From assembly GCA_902489965.1 (NCBI GenBank), contig CABUCA010000031.1, positions 1-23,210 of the forward strand: DNA of 23,210 bases, read 5' to 3'. Below, piece by piece: positions 1-6,916 of this stretch (position 1 is the first letter of the stretch; every line of letters starts with the position of its first letter). Under the pieces are notes generated by a model. It had not been told where the DNA came from and did not search any database. It was given only the letters and a program-made list of their open reading frames with translations. The position numbers and the translations under genes were made by a program. Source of the stretch: an uncultured Collinsella sp. Lineage in GTDB: Bacteria; Actinomycetota; Coriobacteriia; Coriobacteriales; Coriobacteriaceae.

Positions 1-275
1 GACGGCCGAGGCGGATGGCGAGGTGCCTCGGTGCCCTTGGGCTCCGGTGCGGCAACAGGCGCCTGCGCGGCGGGTTCCGGTGCGGCAGGCGCGACTGTGG
101 GAGCTGCAACTGGAGCGGCCATAGCGCTCGGCATGGGCATGGGCACGGCAACCGGCTGTGCGGCGCTCGCGCGCTCGAGTTCGACCGCGGTGCCATCGGG
201 CTCCTCAACGCGTACGCGCGTGAGGCCGCGGTCCTCCATAACATCGGCTATCTCGGCAAGTCTTTTGGAATCCAT
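1..275 (-). CDS. accB: Biotin carboxyl carrier protein of acetyl-CoA carboxylase (AccB), N-terminal part
   Basis: The gene is cut by the left window edge; 91 codons are visible. The protein begins MDSKRLAEIADVMEDRGLTR, an N-terminal helix pattern typical of AccB, with the strand-like segment VRVEEPDGTAVELER after it. A long linker of Ala, Pro and Val follows (about residues 40-85), as in BCCP proteins, where it joins the N-terminal region to the biotinyl domain. The biotin site (usually AMKM or similar) lies beyond the window, so the call rests on the N-terminus, the linker and the context. The ATG at 275-273 follows a GAGGAG Shine-Dalgarno and sits 3 nt after the fabF stop, so the gene is the next cistron of the fab operon. 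AccB carries carboxybiotin during malonyl-CoA synthesis. BirA, encoded nearby on the other strand, is its expected modifying enzyme. Confidence 0.82.
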   Translation of the reverse strand, partial: MDSKRLAEIADVMEDRGLTRVRVEEPDGTAVELERASAAQPVAVPMPMPSAMAAPVAAPTVAPAAPEPAAQAPVAAPEPKGTEAPRHPPRP

Positions 276-278
276 GCT

Positions 279-1526
279 CTAGCTCCTCGTATATCTACGC
301 AGCGCGATGGCGGCGTTGTGTCCGCCAAAGCCCAGGTTGGTCGAAAGCGCCCAGGTAAGGTCAGCGCGAACCGCGCGATTGGGCGTGTAGTCAAGATCGC
401 AGGCGGGATCGGGCGTGCGGTAGTTAATGGTCGGCGGCACCACGCCCTGCTCGAGCGCCATGGCGCAGGCCATGACCTCGATGGCGCCCGTGGCACCGAT
501 CATGTGGCCGGTCATCGACTTAGTCGACGAGACGTGCGCGGCGCGCGCCGCGTCCTCGCCGAGCGCACGCTTAATGCCCGCCGTCTCGGACGAATCGTTG
601 AGCTTGGTCGATGTGCCGTGGGCATTGATGTAGAGGCCCTCGGAAGGCCTGACGTCGCCCTCGGTCACCGCCAGCGATATCGCGCGGGCAATGCCGGCAG
701 CCTCGGGATCAGGGCTCGTGATGTGATAGGCATCATCGGTGTTGCCGTAGCCCACGACCTCGGCATAAATGTGCGCACCGCGCGCCTGCGCATGTTCCAT
801 GCTCTCGAGCACGAGCACGCAGGCGCCCTCGCCCATCACAAAGCCATCGCGGTCTGCATCGAACGGGCGGCAAGCCGTCGCGGGATCAGGGTTGGTGGTC
901 AATGCGCGGCAGGACGTAAAGCCCGCAACGGCATCGGGGATAATTGCGGCCTCGGCGCCGCCCGCGAGGATCGCGTCGGCATAGCCGTGCTTTATGGCGC
1001 GGAACGCCTCGCCCACCGCATGGGCCGAGGTTGCGCACGCGGTCACCACGGGCAGGGTCGGGCCCTTTGCCTTGTGGCGGATTGCGATATTGCCCGATGC
1101 CATGTTGGGGATCATCATCGCGATCATATAGGGCGATGCGCGGCGGGGCCCACGTTCGGCAATCGTATGGACGTTGTCGACGAGCGTCGTCATGCCGCCC
1201 ACGCCCGAGCCCACGTAGACGCCCAGGCGCTCGCGATCGATGGCGCCTTCGACATCAAAGCCCGCATCGTGCATGGCTTCGTCCGAAGCCGCCATCGCAA
1301 ACTGAACGCAGGGGTCGAGATGCTTGGCGTCACGCTTGCCAAAGTACTCGTTGCCGTCAAAGCCCTTGACCTCGGCTGCCACCTTGACGGCAAACGCATC
1401 GGTATCGAAGTGCGTAATCGGGCCGATGCCGCACGTGCCAGCACACATTGCCGCCCAGGTGGCAAGCGCGGTGTTGCCGAGCGGCGACACGGCACCGATA
1501 CCGGTGATTGCAACTCTCTGTTCCAT
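279..1526 (-). CDS. fabF: Beta-ketoacyl-ACP synthase II (FabF)
   Basis: The 415-residue product has the usual length for the elongating condensing enzyme of type II fatty-acid synthesis, which joins malonyl-ACP to a growing acyl-ACP in the cytosol. The N-terminus MEQRVAITGIGAVSPLG is the family signature. The active-site cysteine lies in VTACATSAHA. The two catalytic histidines lie in NAHGTSTKLND and SSTKSMTGHMIGATGAIE. The glycine-rich C-terminus LGFGGHNAAIAL is present. I chose the ATG at 1526 because a GAGGAG ribosome site at 1538-1533 is 6 nt upstream; an adjacent ATG at 1529 and a TTG at 1544 are less well placed. fabG ends 39 nt upstream and accB starts 3 nt downstream, so all are probably on one transcript. 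FabF rather than FabB is supported by length and operon order. Confidence 0.95.
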   Translation of the reverse strand: MEQRVAITGIGAVSPLGNTALATWAAMCAGTCGIGPITHFDTDAFAVKVAAEVKGFDGNEYFGKRDAKHLDPCVQFAMAASDEAMHDAGFDVEGAIDRERLGVYVGSGVGGMTTLVDNVHTIAERGPRRASPYMIAMMIPNMASGNIAIRHKAKGPTLPVVTACATSAHAVGEAFRAIKHGYADAILAGGAEAAIIPDAVAGFTSCRALTTNPDPATACRPFDADRDGFVMGEGACVLVLESMEHAQARGAHIYAEVVGYGNTDDAYHITSPDPEAAGIARAISLAVTEGDVRPSEGLYINAHGTSTKLNDSSETAGIKRALGEDAARAAHVSSTKSMTGHMIGATGAIEVMACAMALEQGVVPPTINYRTPDPACDLDYTPNRAVRADLTWALSTNLGFGGHNAAIALRRYTRS

Positions 1527-1565
1527 CATGGTCTCCTCATCCAAGCCGTTCTTCGGCCCTGGTTT

Positions 1566-2339
1566 CTACATCGCCATTCCGCCGTCGACGCGCACGACCT
1601 CACCCGTAATGTAGGCAGCCGCATCACTCGCCAGAAAGCGCACTACGCCGGCCACTTCCTCGGGGCGCGCCATACGCTTAAGGGGAATCTGCTCCTCGGT
1701 TACCGTACGCACCTTCTCCGAGAGCTTTGCCGTCATATCCGTCTCGACAAACCCGGGGGCAACCGCGTTCACTCGTACGCCGCGGGGCGCAAGCTCGCGC
1801 GCCACCGCCTTGGTCAGGCCGATCACGCCCGCCTTGGAGGCAGCGTAGTTGGCTTGCCCGGCATTGCCCATCAGGCCCACGACCGAGCTCATGTTGACGA
1901 CGCAGCCGCCGCGCTGGCGCATAAAGGTCTTGGTGAGCGCGCGCGTCGTGTTAAACGTTCCTTTAAGATTGACATCGAGCACGCGATCGAAGGCGTCATC
2001 GCCCATGCGCATGAGCAGGCCATCGCGGGTGATGCCAGCGTTGTTGACGAGCGCCCAAATGGAGCCAAAGTCGTTGAGGACCGCTTCCACGCACGCGTTG
2101 ACGGCAGCGGGGTCGGCCACGTCGCATTGATATGAGCGCGCCGTGGCGCCAGCCGCCTCGCAGGCGTCGCACGTCTCGCGCGCCGCATCGACGCTGCCGG
2201 CATAGACGACGGCGATATCGCAGCCATCCTCCGCCAGACCGATAGCGCAGGCGCGGCCGATACCCCGCGAGCCGCCCGTGACCAGTGCCACGCGACGTGA
2301 GTCGTTGCGCTCGAGCGCGCCATTGTTCAAGTTGCCCAT
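1566..2339 (-). CDS. fabG: 3-oxoacyl-ACP reductase (FabG)
   Basis: This is a 257-residue short-chain dehydrogenase that reduces beta-ketoacyl-ACP with NADPH, the first reduction of each elongation cycle. The cofactor motif TGGSRGIG is at residues 21-28 and the NNAG motif at 99-102. The catalytic triad is visible as Ser152 (in MSSVVG), Tyr165 and Lys169 (in NYAASK). The MGNAGQANYAASKAG and APGFVETDM blocks are typical of FabG rather than other SDR enzymes. The N-terminus is about 14 residues longer than the compact family form (MGNLNNGALERNDSRR before VALVTGG), and no later in-frame ATG precedes the nucleotide motif. An AAAGGA site lies about 6 nt before the ATG. It sits 30 nt after fabD in the operon. 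Confidence 0.95.
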   Translation of the reverse strand: MGNLNNGALERNDSRRVALVTGGSRGIGRACAIGLAEDGCDIAVVYAGSVDAARETCDACEAAGATARSYQCDVADPAAVNACVEAVLNDFGSIWALVNNAGITRDGLLMRMGDDAFDRVLDVNLKGTFNTTRALTKTFMRQRGGCVVNMSSVVGLMGNAGQANYAASKAGVIGLTKAVARELAPRGVRVNAVAPGFVETDMTAKLSEKVRTVTEEQIPLKRMARPEEVAGVVRFLASDAAAYITGEVVRVDGGMAM

Positions 2340-2369
2340 GTCATTCCTTTCGGGTTACAGCCCTGTGGA

Positions 2370-3296
2370 CTATGCGAGCTCGTCGGCAATAGCTGCGACC
2401 TGCTCGGCCGTCTCGCACGAATACACACGAACGTCGCTCAGCGTACGCTTGACCAGGCCGGACAGCGTTTTGCCGGGGCCGACCTCAATAAATGTGTCGA
2501 TGCCTTGATCCTGCAGAGCATGCAGCGTATCGACCCAGCGCACGGCATGGCTCACCTGATTGGCCAAGACATCCGATGCCGCTCGCGGGTCCGCCGGATA
2601 GGGCGCCGCCGTCATGTTTGCCATGACCGGAATCAGCAGCGGAGACGGCGCGTGGCCGGCTTGGATATACGTCGCCAGCCCCTCTGTCGCCTCGGCCATA
2701 TAGGGGCTATGAAATGCACCCGACACCGCGACCTTCATGGCGCGGCCGCCAGCCTCTTTTACTAGGACGTCGAGGGTCTGCAGCGCATCGGGCGCTCCGG
2801 CCACAACCGTCTGCTGGGGACTGTTGTAGTTGACCGGCCAGCAGTCCTCGCCGGCCTGCGCAGCCAGGTTCTCGACTTGCGCAGCATCAAGTTTGATGAC
2901 GGCGCGCATGCCGCCGGGGTGACGCTCGGCCGCCGTGGCCATCAATGCCGCGCGCTCACACACAAGCTCAAAACCCGCTCGCGTATCGAATGCCCCCGCA
3001 AAGGTGAGTGCAGCGACCTCGCCCAGCGAGAATCCCGCACAGGCGGCAGGCACCACGCCGCGCTCGCGCAGGGCGACGGCGACAGCCAAGTCGTGCACGA
3101 ACACGCAAGGCTGCGTGTTCTCGGTCTGCGAGAGCTCCTCCTTGGAGGCGCTCCGGCACTGCTCGCTGGTCCCCGGGCGCACCTCGTCGGCGATCGCGAA
3201 CACCTCGGCAGCCGCCGGCGATGCCTCGACCAGGTCGACGCCCATCGCGGGGTGTTGGGCACCCTGGCCGGCAAACAGAAACGCTACGCTACCCAT
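2370..3296 (-). CDS. fabD: Malonyl-CoA:ACP transacylase (FabD)
   Basis: The 308-residue acyltransferase moves malonyl groups from CoA to the acyl carrier protein, supplying FabH and FabF. The oxyanion motif FAGQGAQ is at residues 8-14, the nucleophile Ser90 lies in GFSLGE, and the catalytic His196 lies in SGAFHSPYM. The length and the C-terminal EVGPGKTLSGLVKR block match FabD. The ATG at 3296 lies inside the end of fabK, giving a 13-nt overlap that suggests translational coupling; an AAGGG site inside the fabK 3' end precedes it by about 9 nt. The next gene downstream is fabG. Confidence 0.95.
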   Translation of the reverse strand: MGSVAFLFAGQGAQHPAMGVDLVEASPAAAEVFAIADEVRPGTSEQCRSASKEELSQTENTQPCVFVHDLAVAVALRERGVVPAACAGFSLGEVAALTFAGAFDTRAGFELVCERAALMATAAERHPGGMRAVIKLDAAQVENLAAQAGEDCWPVNYNSPQQTVVAGAPDALQTLDVLVKEAGGRAMKVAVSGAFHSPYMAEATEGLATYIQAGHAPSPLLIPVMANMTAAPYPADPRAASDVLANQVSHAVRWVDTLHALQDQGIDTFIEVGPGKTLSGLVKRTLSDVRVYSCETAEQVAAIADELA

Positions 3297-4228
3297 GCGG
3301 ACGCACCCTTCAGGACGCGCTCGGCGCCATCGACCAGATCGTCAACGATTTCGCGTGCGCTCTGACGCTCGTTGACCATGCCGGCAATCTGTCCACACAA
3401 AAACGAACCCTCTTCGTAGTTGCCGTCCTTGGCGGCCTTACGCAGCGCACCGGTTCCCATAGTACCGAGCTCCTCGGCACTCGCGCCGGAACCCTCGCTC
3501 TTGGCATAGGCGTTGGTGAAGGGGCTCTTGAGGGCGCGCACTGGATGTCCCGTCGAGCGACCGGTCGCACGCGTCGAAGTGTCGTTGGCCTTCAGGACCA
3601 TCTCTTTGTACTGCTCCGAGACGGTGCACTCGTCTGCGACCAGAAAGCGCGTACCCACCTGGACGCCGGCAGCGCCCAGCATAAAGGCGGCCGCCACGCC
3701 GCGGCCGTCGGCAATACCGCCGGCAGCCACGACGGGAATGTCGACCGCATCGACGACCTGCGGTACCAGTGCCATCGTCGAGGTCTCGCCAATATGGCCG
3801 CCCGATTCGGTGCCCTCGGCAACAACCGCCGTGGCTCCACGACGCGCCACGAGACGGGCGAGCGCCACCGAAGCCACAACGGGGATGACCTTGATGCCCG
3901 CATCGTTCCAAGCTTTCATGTACTTGGTGGGATTACCGGCACCCGTCACGACGACCGGCACTCGCTCGTCAATCACGACCTGCGCGACCTCGTCGGCAAA
4001 CGGGCTCATGAGCATGACGTTGACGCCAAAGGGTTTATCCGTCCTGGCGCGCAGCTCGTGAATCTGGTCGCGCAGCCAGTTGGCGTCGGCGTTCATGGCC
4101 GCGATAATCCCTAAGCCACCCGCCTCGGATACGGCCGATGCCAGCGAGGCGTCGGCAATCCAGGCCATACCGCCCTGGAACACGGGCTTTTCGATGCCGA
4201 GCAGATCGCAGAGAGGAGTCTTGATCAT
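3284..4228 (-). CDS. fabK: FMN-dependent enoyl-ACP reductase II (FabK)
   Basis: The 314-residue TIM-barrel flavoprotein is related to nitronate monooxygenases. In a fab operon it catalyses the last reduction of the cycle, trans-2-enoyl-ACP to acyl-ACP. The FabK hallmark AEGTESGGHIGE is at residues 137-148, with His145 matching the catalytic histidine of the pneumococcal enzyme. Other flavin-site patterns are FQGGMAWIA near the start, and AAGGIADGRG and LGAAGVQVGTRF at about 168-195. The ATG is 2 nt after the acpP stop and has a GGAG site within the acpP 3' end. FabK enzymes are known to be insensitive to triclosan, unlike FabI. A nitronate monooxygenase role is an alternative for isolated homologues, but position between acpP and fabD argues strongly for FabK. 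Confidence 0.93.
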   Translation of the reverse strand: MIKTPLCDLLGIEKPVFQGGMAWIADASLASAVSEAGGLGIIAAMNADANWLRDQIHELRARTDKPFGVNVMLMSPFADEVAQVVIDERVPVVVTGAGNPTKYMKAWNDAGIKVIPVVASVALARLVARRGATAVVAEGTESGGHIGETSTMALVPQVVDAVDIPVVAAGGIADGRGVAAAFMLGAAGVQVGTRFLVADECTVSEQYKEMVLKANDTSTRATGRSTGHPVRALKSPFTNAYAKSEGSGASAEELGTMGTGALRKAAKDGNYEEGSFLCGQIAGMVNERQSAREIVDDLVDGAERVLKGASAWVA

Positions 4229-4230
4229 CT

Positions 4231-4467
4231 CTACTTCTCCAATGCCGCCTCGACTGTATCGGCGAACTCGCCGACCGTCTTGGGGTTCTCCTCGGTATCG
4301 AGCTGAATGCCAAACTCGTCCTCGACGGCGACGAGGATCTCGACGGTACCCAGACTGTCGAGACCAATCTCCTCGAGCGTGGACTCGGGCTTCATCTCGA
4401 CATCGTCAAGACCGGCGCTCTCGCGGATAACGTCGCAAACGCGCTCGAAGGTCTTCTGATCTGCCAT
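4231..4467 (-). CDS. acpP: Acyl carrier protein
   Basis: This small acidic protein of 78 residues carries fatty-acid intermediates on a 4'-phosphopantetheine arm. The attachment site is Ser38 in GLDSLGTVEIL, and the four-helix pattern and length match AcpP. A strong AAAGGAG site precedes the ATG by 7 nt. It lies between fabH, whose stop codon is 51 nt upstream, and fabK, which starts 2 nt downstream, so it is part of the fab operon. Confidence 0.96.
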   Translation of the reverse strand: MADQKTFERVCDVIRESAGLDDVEMKPESTLEEIGLDSLGTVEILVAVEDEFGIQLDTEENPKTVGEFADTVEAALEK

Positions 4468-4518
4468 GGTAGTTCTCCTTTGGTTGTGCCCTAGGGCGTT
4501 TTTATTTCCTATGTGCGA

Positions 4519-5478
4519 CTACTTCCAACGAAGCAGATAGCCACCTATATCCAGACCGGCGCCAAATCCAACCAAGGCGATCGTGTCGCCCGTGTGAAGT
4601 GCACCGGCGTTTGCCAGCCGGTCGAGGGCAAGCGGAATGCATGCGCTCGAAATGTTGCCGGTCTCGCGCAACGTGCGAACCACACGCTCGTCCGGCACGC
4701 CCAGACGCTTGACCGCCTGGCTCAGGATTCGTTCGTTAGCCTGATGGAATACAAAATGATCGATGTCTTCGACCAAAATGCTCGCATCGATCGCAAGCTT
4801 ATGGACCGTGTCACAGATGGCGTTGACGCCGAACTTGAACACGCGGCGGCCATTCATGGACAGCACGCTCGCGCTATCTGCGGAAGCCTTAAACGGCGAG
4901 GTACCGACCAGACCGGGAACGCGCAACGTCTCGACGTCGGGCGCCGTCGAAAGCTCAACGGCAAGGGGGTTGTCTCCCCCAGCTTCAATCACTGCGGCGC
5001 CTGCCCCATCGCCAAATAGCACGCAGGTGGCACGGTCGGTCCACTCGAGCGCGCGCGTCATCTGCTCGGCAGCAACAACAAGCACGCGCTCGGCACGGCT
5101 GCGGGCGATATAGCCCTCGGCGACATCGAGCGCAAATACGAAGCCGGCACAAGCCGCCGAGACATCGAAGGCAGGGCACGTCGCGCCTAGTCGCTCAGCA
5201 ACGGCACACGCCTCGGCGGGAACAAGGTGGTCACCCGTCGTCGTCGAGCAGACGATCAGATCCAGCTGGCTCGCGTCGATTCCGGACACCTGGAGTGCCC
5301 GCTCGCTCGCTGCTACGGCAAGGTCGTCAAGTGACTCGGTGGTGCAGACGTGGCGGCTCTTGATACCTGTGCGAGTAAAAATCCACTCATCCGAGGTATC
5401 GAGGAACTCAGACAGCTCGTCATTGGAAACACTGCGCTCAGGAAGTGCCGAACCTGTTCCAAGAATCGTGAAACCCAT
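4519..5478 (-). CDS. fabH: Beta-ketoacyl-ACP synthase III (FabH)
   Basis: The 319-residue thiolase-fold enzyme starts fatty-acid synthesis by condensing an acyl-CoA primer with malonyl-ACP. The catalytic triad is visible: Cys110 in VSAACAGF, His245 in FHQANERI and Asn275 in ETGNISSA. The N-terminal GTGSALPE and DEWIFTRTGI blocks are typical of FabH. The frame is open for 19 more codons upstream, but the ATG at 5478 is chosen because AAAGGAGG lies 5-6 nt before it and the family N-terminus begins exactly there. It is the first gene of the fab operon and faces birA across a 176-nt control region containing two operator-like repeats. Confidence 0.95.
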   Translation of the reverse strand: MGFTILGTGSALPERSVSNDELSEFLDTSDEWIFTRTGIKSRHVCTTESLDDLAVAASERALQVSGIDASQLDLIVCSTTTGDHLVPAEACAVAERLGATCPAFDVSAACAGFVFALDVAEGYIARSRAERVLVVAAEQMTRALEWTDRATCVLFGDGAGAAVIEAGGDNPLAVELSTAPDVETLRVPGLVGTSPFKASADSASVLSMNGRRVFKFGVNAICDTVHKLAIDASILVEDIDHFVFHQANERILSQAVKRLGVPDERVVRTLRETGNISSACIPLALDRLANAGALHTGDTIALVGFGAGLDIGGYLLRWK

Positions 5479-5496
5479 CACTAACCTCCTTTGAGT

Positions 5497-5513
5497 TGTT
5501 GACGTGTTTACAT
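5497..5513. promoter_or_regulatory. Operator-like 17-bp repeat, copy proximal to fabH
   Basis: The plus-strand sequence TGTTGACGTGTTTACAT matches the copy at 5545-5561 in 16 of 17 positions and has the same orientation. It lies 19 nt upstream of the fabH ATG, just before the ribosome site, where a bound protein could block transcription. The binding protein is unknown. Confidence 0.5.
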
Positions 5514-5523
5514 CGACCAAGAG

Positions 5524-5551
5524 AGGATAACGCATTTCAGTCTTTGTTGAC
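5524..5551 (-). promoter_or_regulatory. Possible fabH operon promoter
   Basis: On the minus strand a TATCCT -10 (5529-5524) is preceded by a weak -35 match, GTCAAC, with 16-nt spacing (or TCAACA with 15). The same -10 hexamer is used in the better rpsL promoter. The -35 would overlap the distal operator-like repeat, which fits repression by a protein bound there. The -35 match is poor, so confidence is low. Confidence 0.3.
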
Positions 5552-5561
5552 GTGTTAACAT
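5545..5561. promoter_or_regulatory. Operator-like 17-bp repeat, distal copy
   Basis: The plus-strand sequence TGTTGACGTGTTAACAT is the second copy of the repeat. Its first 16 bases form an imperfect palindrome of the form TGTT-n-AC-nn-GT-n-AACA, with 12 of 16 positions symmetric, as expected for a dimeric helix-turn-helix regulator. It is about 94 nt from the birA ATG and could affect both divergent genes. Confidence 0.55.
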
Positions 5562-5654
5562 TAAATTGTCCAAATGCGACAAAGGCTTCACATTGTGTCT
5601 ATCTCTCGACACCATTGCGTCATTCACTTATTCAATAAGGAGGTAGCAGCCGCT

Positions 5655-6431
5655 ATGGATGCCCAATTAACGATTGTCGATGTAACCGGATCGACCAACG
5701 ATGACCTGCTCGAGGCAGGAAAACAGGGTGCGCCGCACGGCACAGGACTTGCCGCCCGCGCGCAAACGGCAGGACGCGGCCGGCGCGGCCACAAGTGGGA
5801 TTCAACCGCCGGCAACCTATTGCTTTCGATTGTCCTGCGTCCATGCGTTAATCCCGCAAAGTACTCTGGTCTTGCCGCCGTCAGCGGCCTAGCGGTGCTC
5901 GAAGCACTCGAAAAGCAAGGCCTTGCAAGCGAAATAGCCCTCAAGTGGCCCAACGACCTGGTCGCGCGAGGACGCAAGCTCGGCGGCATTCTGGTCGAGG
6001 CCGCACGCGATAACGCAGGCAAACCTTTCGCCGTCTGCGGCATTGGTGTCAACGTAAACTACACGCCCCAAGAGGTGCCCGAAGGCGGCCTGGCGGCAAT
6101 TGGCCTCTCGGACCTCAACGAGAGCGTTCCCGCCGTCGACATGCTCCTCGATGAGGTCTATCACGCAGTTATAGACGCTGTAGATACCTGGGCAGAGCGC
6201 CTCAACGCCATGGAAGAAAACGCCGGACCGCTCGCGCCCGTCCACGACGAATATGTCGCACACCTCAATTGGATTGGGGAGCACGTTATCGCCCGCTCCC
6301 CCGCTGGAGACGAGCTGGCACGCGGCATATTTGGAACGGTCGACGATTGCGGCCGCGCAAGCATTGAGACCGAGAGCGGCTTGTGCGTCTTCCACTTCGA
6401 AGAAGCGTCCTTGCGCCCCCTGAGCGAATAG
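5655..6431 (+). CDS. birA: Biotin-[acetyl-CoA-carboxylase] ligase (BirA, monofunctional class I)
   Basis: The 258-residue enzyme activates biotin as biotinyl-AMP and transfers it to the lysine of carrier proteins, here presumably AccB. The ligand loop GRGRRGHKWDS is at residues 40-50, KWPND at 97-101, and KLGGILVE at 108-115, followed by GIGVNVNY. The small C-terminal domain (about 205-258) is present. The ATG at 5655 is chosen because AAGGAGGT precedes it by about 10 nt and the ligase fold starts at MDAQLTIVDVTGSTNDDLL; an ATG at 5574 in the same frame has no support. There is no N-terminal helix-turn-helix domain, so this BirA should not be a DNA-binding repressor. It is divergent from fabH and convergent with rpsJ; no terminator of its own is obvious. 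Confidence 0.93.
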   Translation: MDAQLTIVDVTGSTNDDLLEAGKQGAPHGTGLAARAQTAGRGRRGHKWDSTAGNLLLSIVLRPCVNPAKYSGLAAVSGLAVLEALEKQGLASEIALKWPNDLVARGRKLGGILVEAARDNAGKPFAVCGIGVNVNYTPQEVPEGGLAAIGLSDLNESVPAVDMLLDEVYHAVIDAVDTWAERLNAMEENAGPLAPVHDEYVAHLNWIGEHVIARSPAGDELARGIFGTVDDCGRASIETESGLCVFHFEEASLRPLSE

Positions 6432-6483
6432 GGCGCCGCAGCCATCAGCTCGGCAGACGAATTCGCTATCCCAAAATCTAAAC

Positions 6484-6526
6484 TCAAAACAAAAGAGCCC
6501 CGCTACCAAGATGGCAGCGGGGCTCT
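6484..6526 (-). terminator. Intrinsic terminator after rpsJ
   Basis: An 11-bp perfect stem (6494-6504 paired with 6516-6526, GAGCCCCGCT on the plus strand) has an 11-nt loop. On the minus strand it is followed by TTTTGTTTTG, so it ends the rpsL-rpsG-fusA-rpsJ transcript. In the birA direction there is no U tract. Confidence 0.85.
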
Positions 6527-6547
6527 ATAAGCTATGAGCGATATCGC

Positions 6548-6856
6548 TTAGAGCTTGATGTCGATGTCGACGCCAGCGGGGAGGTCGAGACGCATGAGCG
6601 AATCAACGGTGCCCGAGGTGGGGTCGAGGATGTCGATGAGGCGCTTGTGGGTGCGCATCTCGAACTGCTCACGGGAGTCCTTGTTCACGTGCGGCGAGCG
6701 GATAACCGTGTACAGGTTGCGCTCGGTGGGCAGGGGGACAGGACCGGAAACGCGAGCGCCGGTCTTCTGAGCGGTCTCGACGATGAGCTTCGCGGACTGA
6801 TCGACGACCTCGTGATCATAGCCCTTGAGGCGAATGCGGATCTTCTGGGTAGCCAA
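6548..6856 (-). CDS. rpsJ: 30S ribosomal protein S10
   Basis: The 102-residue protein matches S10 in length and in the motifs IRIRLKGYDHEVVD, SGPVPLPTE and QFEMRTHKRLID. S10 is part of the 30S head and also the NusE partner of NusB in antitermination. The start codon is TTG (6856-6854), with GGAGG 6 nt upstream and no ATG nearby. It is the last gene of the str-type operon, 60 nt after fusA, and is followed by a terminator. S10 normally opens the large S10-spc operon, so its place here is unusual. Confidence 0.97.
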   Translation of the reverse strand: MATQKIRIRLKGYDHEVVDQSAKLIVETAQKTGARVSGPVPLPTERNLYTVIRSPHVNKDSREQFEMRTHKRLIDILDPTSGTVDSLMRLDLPAGVDIDIKL

Positions 6857-6916
6857 CTTAAACCTCCAAAGAGTGCGAGAGATGTTCTCGCGGATTACGT
6901 AACAGGGAGCTCGAAC

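Noticed and set aside
15..2135. An open frame of 706 codons on the plus strand opposite accB, fabF and fabG
   Set aside because: It is an antisense shadow of the fab genes rich in Arg, His and Gly, without domains or ribosome site.
5479..5535. A longer FabH starting at 5535
   Set aside because: The extra 19 residues would cover an operator-like repeat and the strong ribosome site; the FabH family N-terminus starts at the ATG at 5478.
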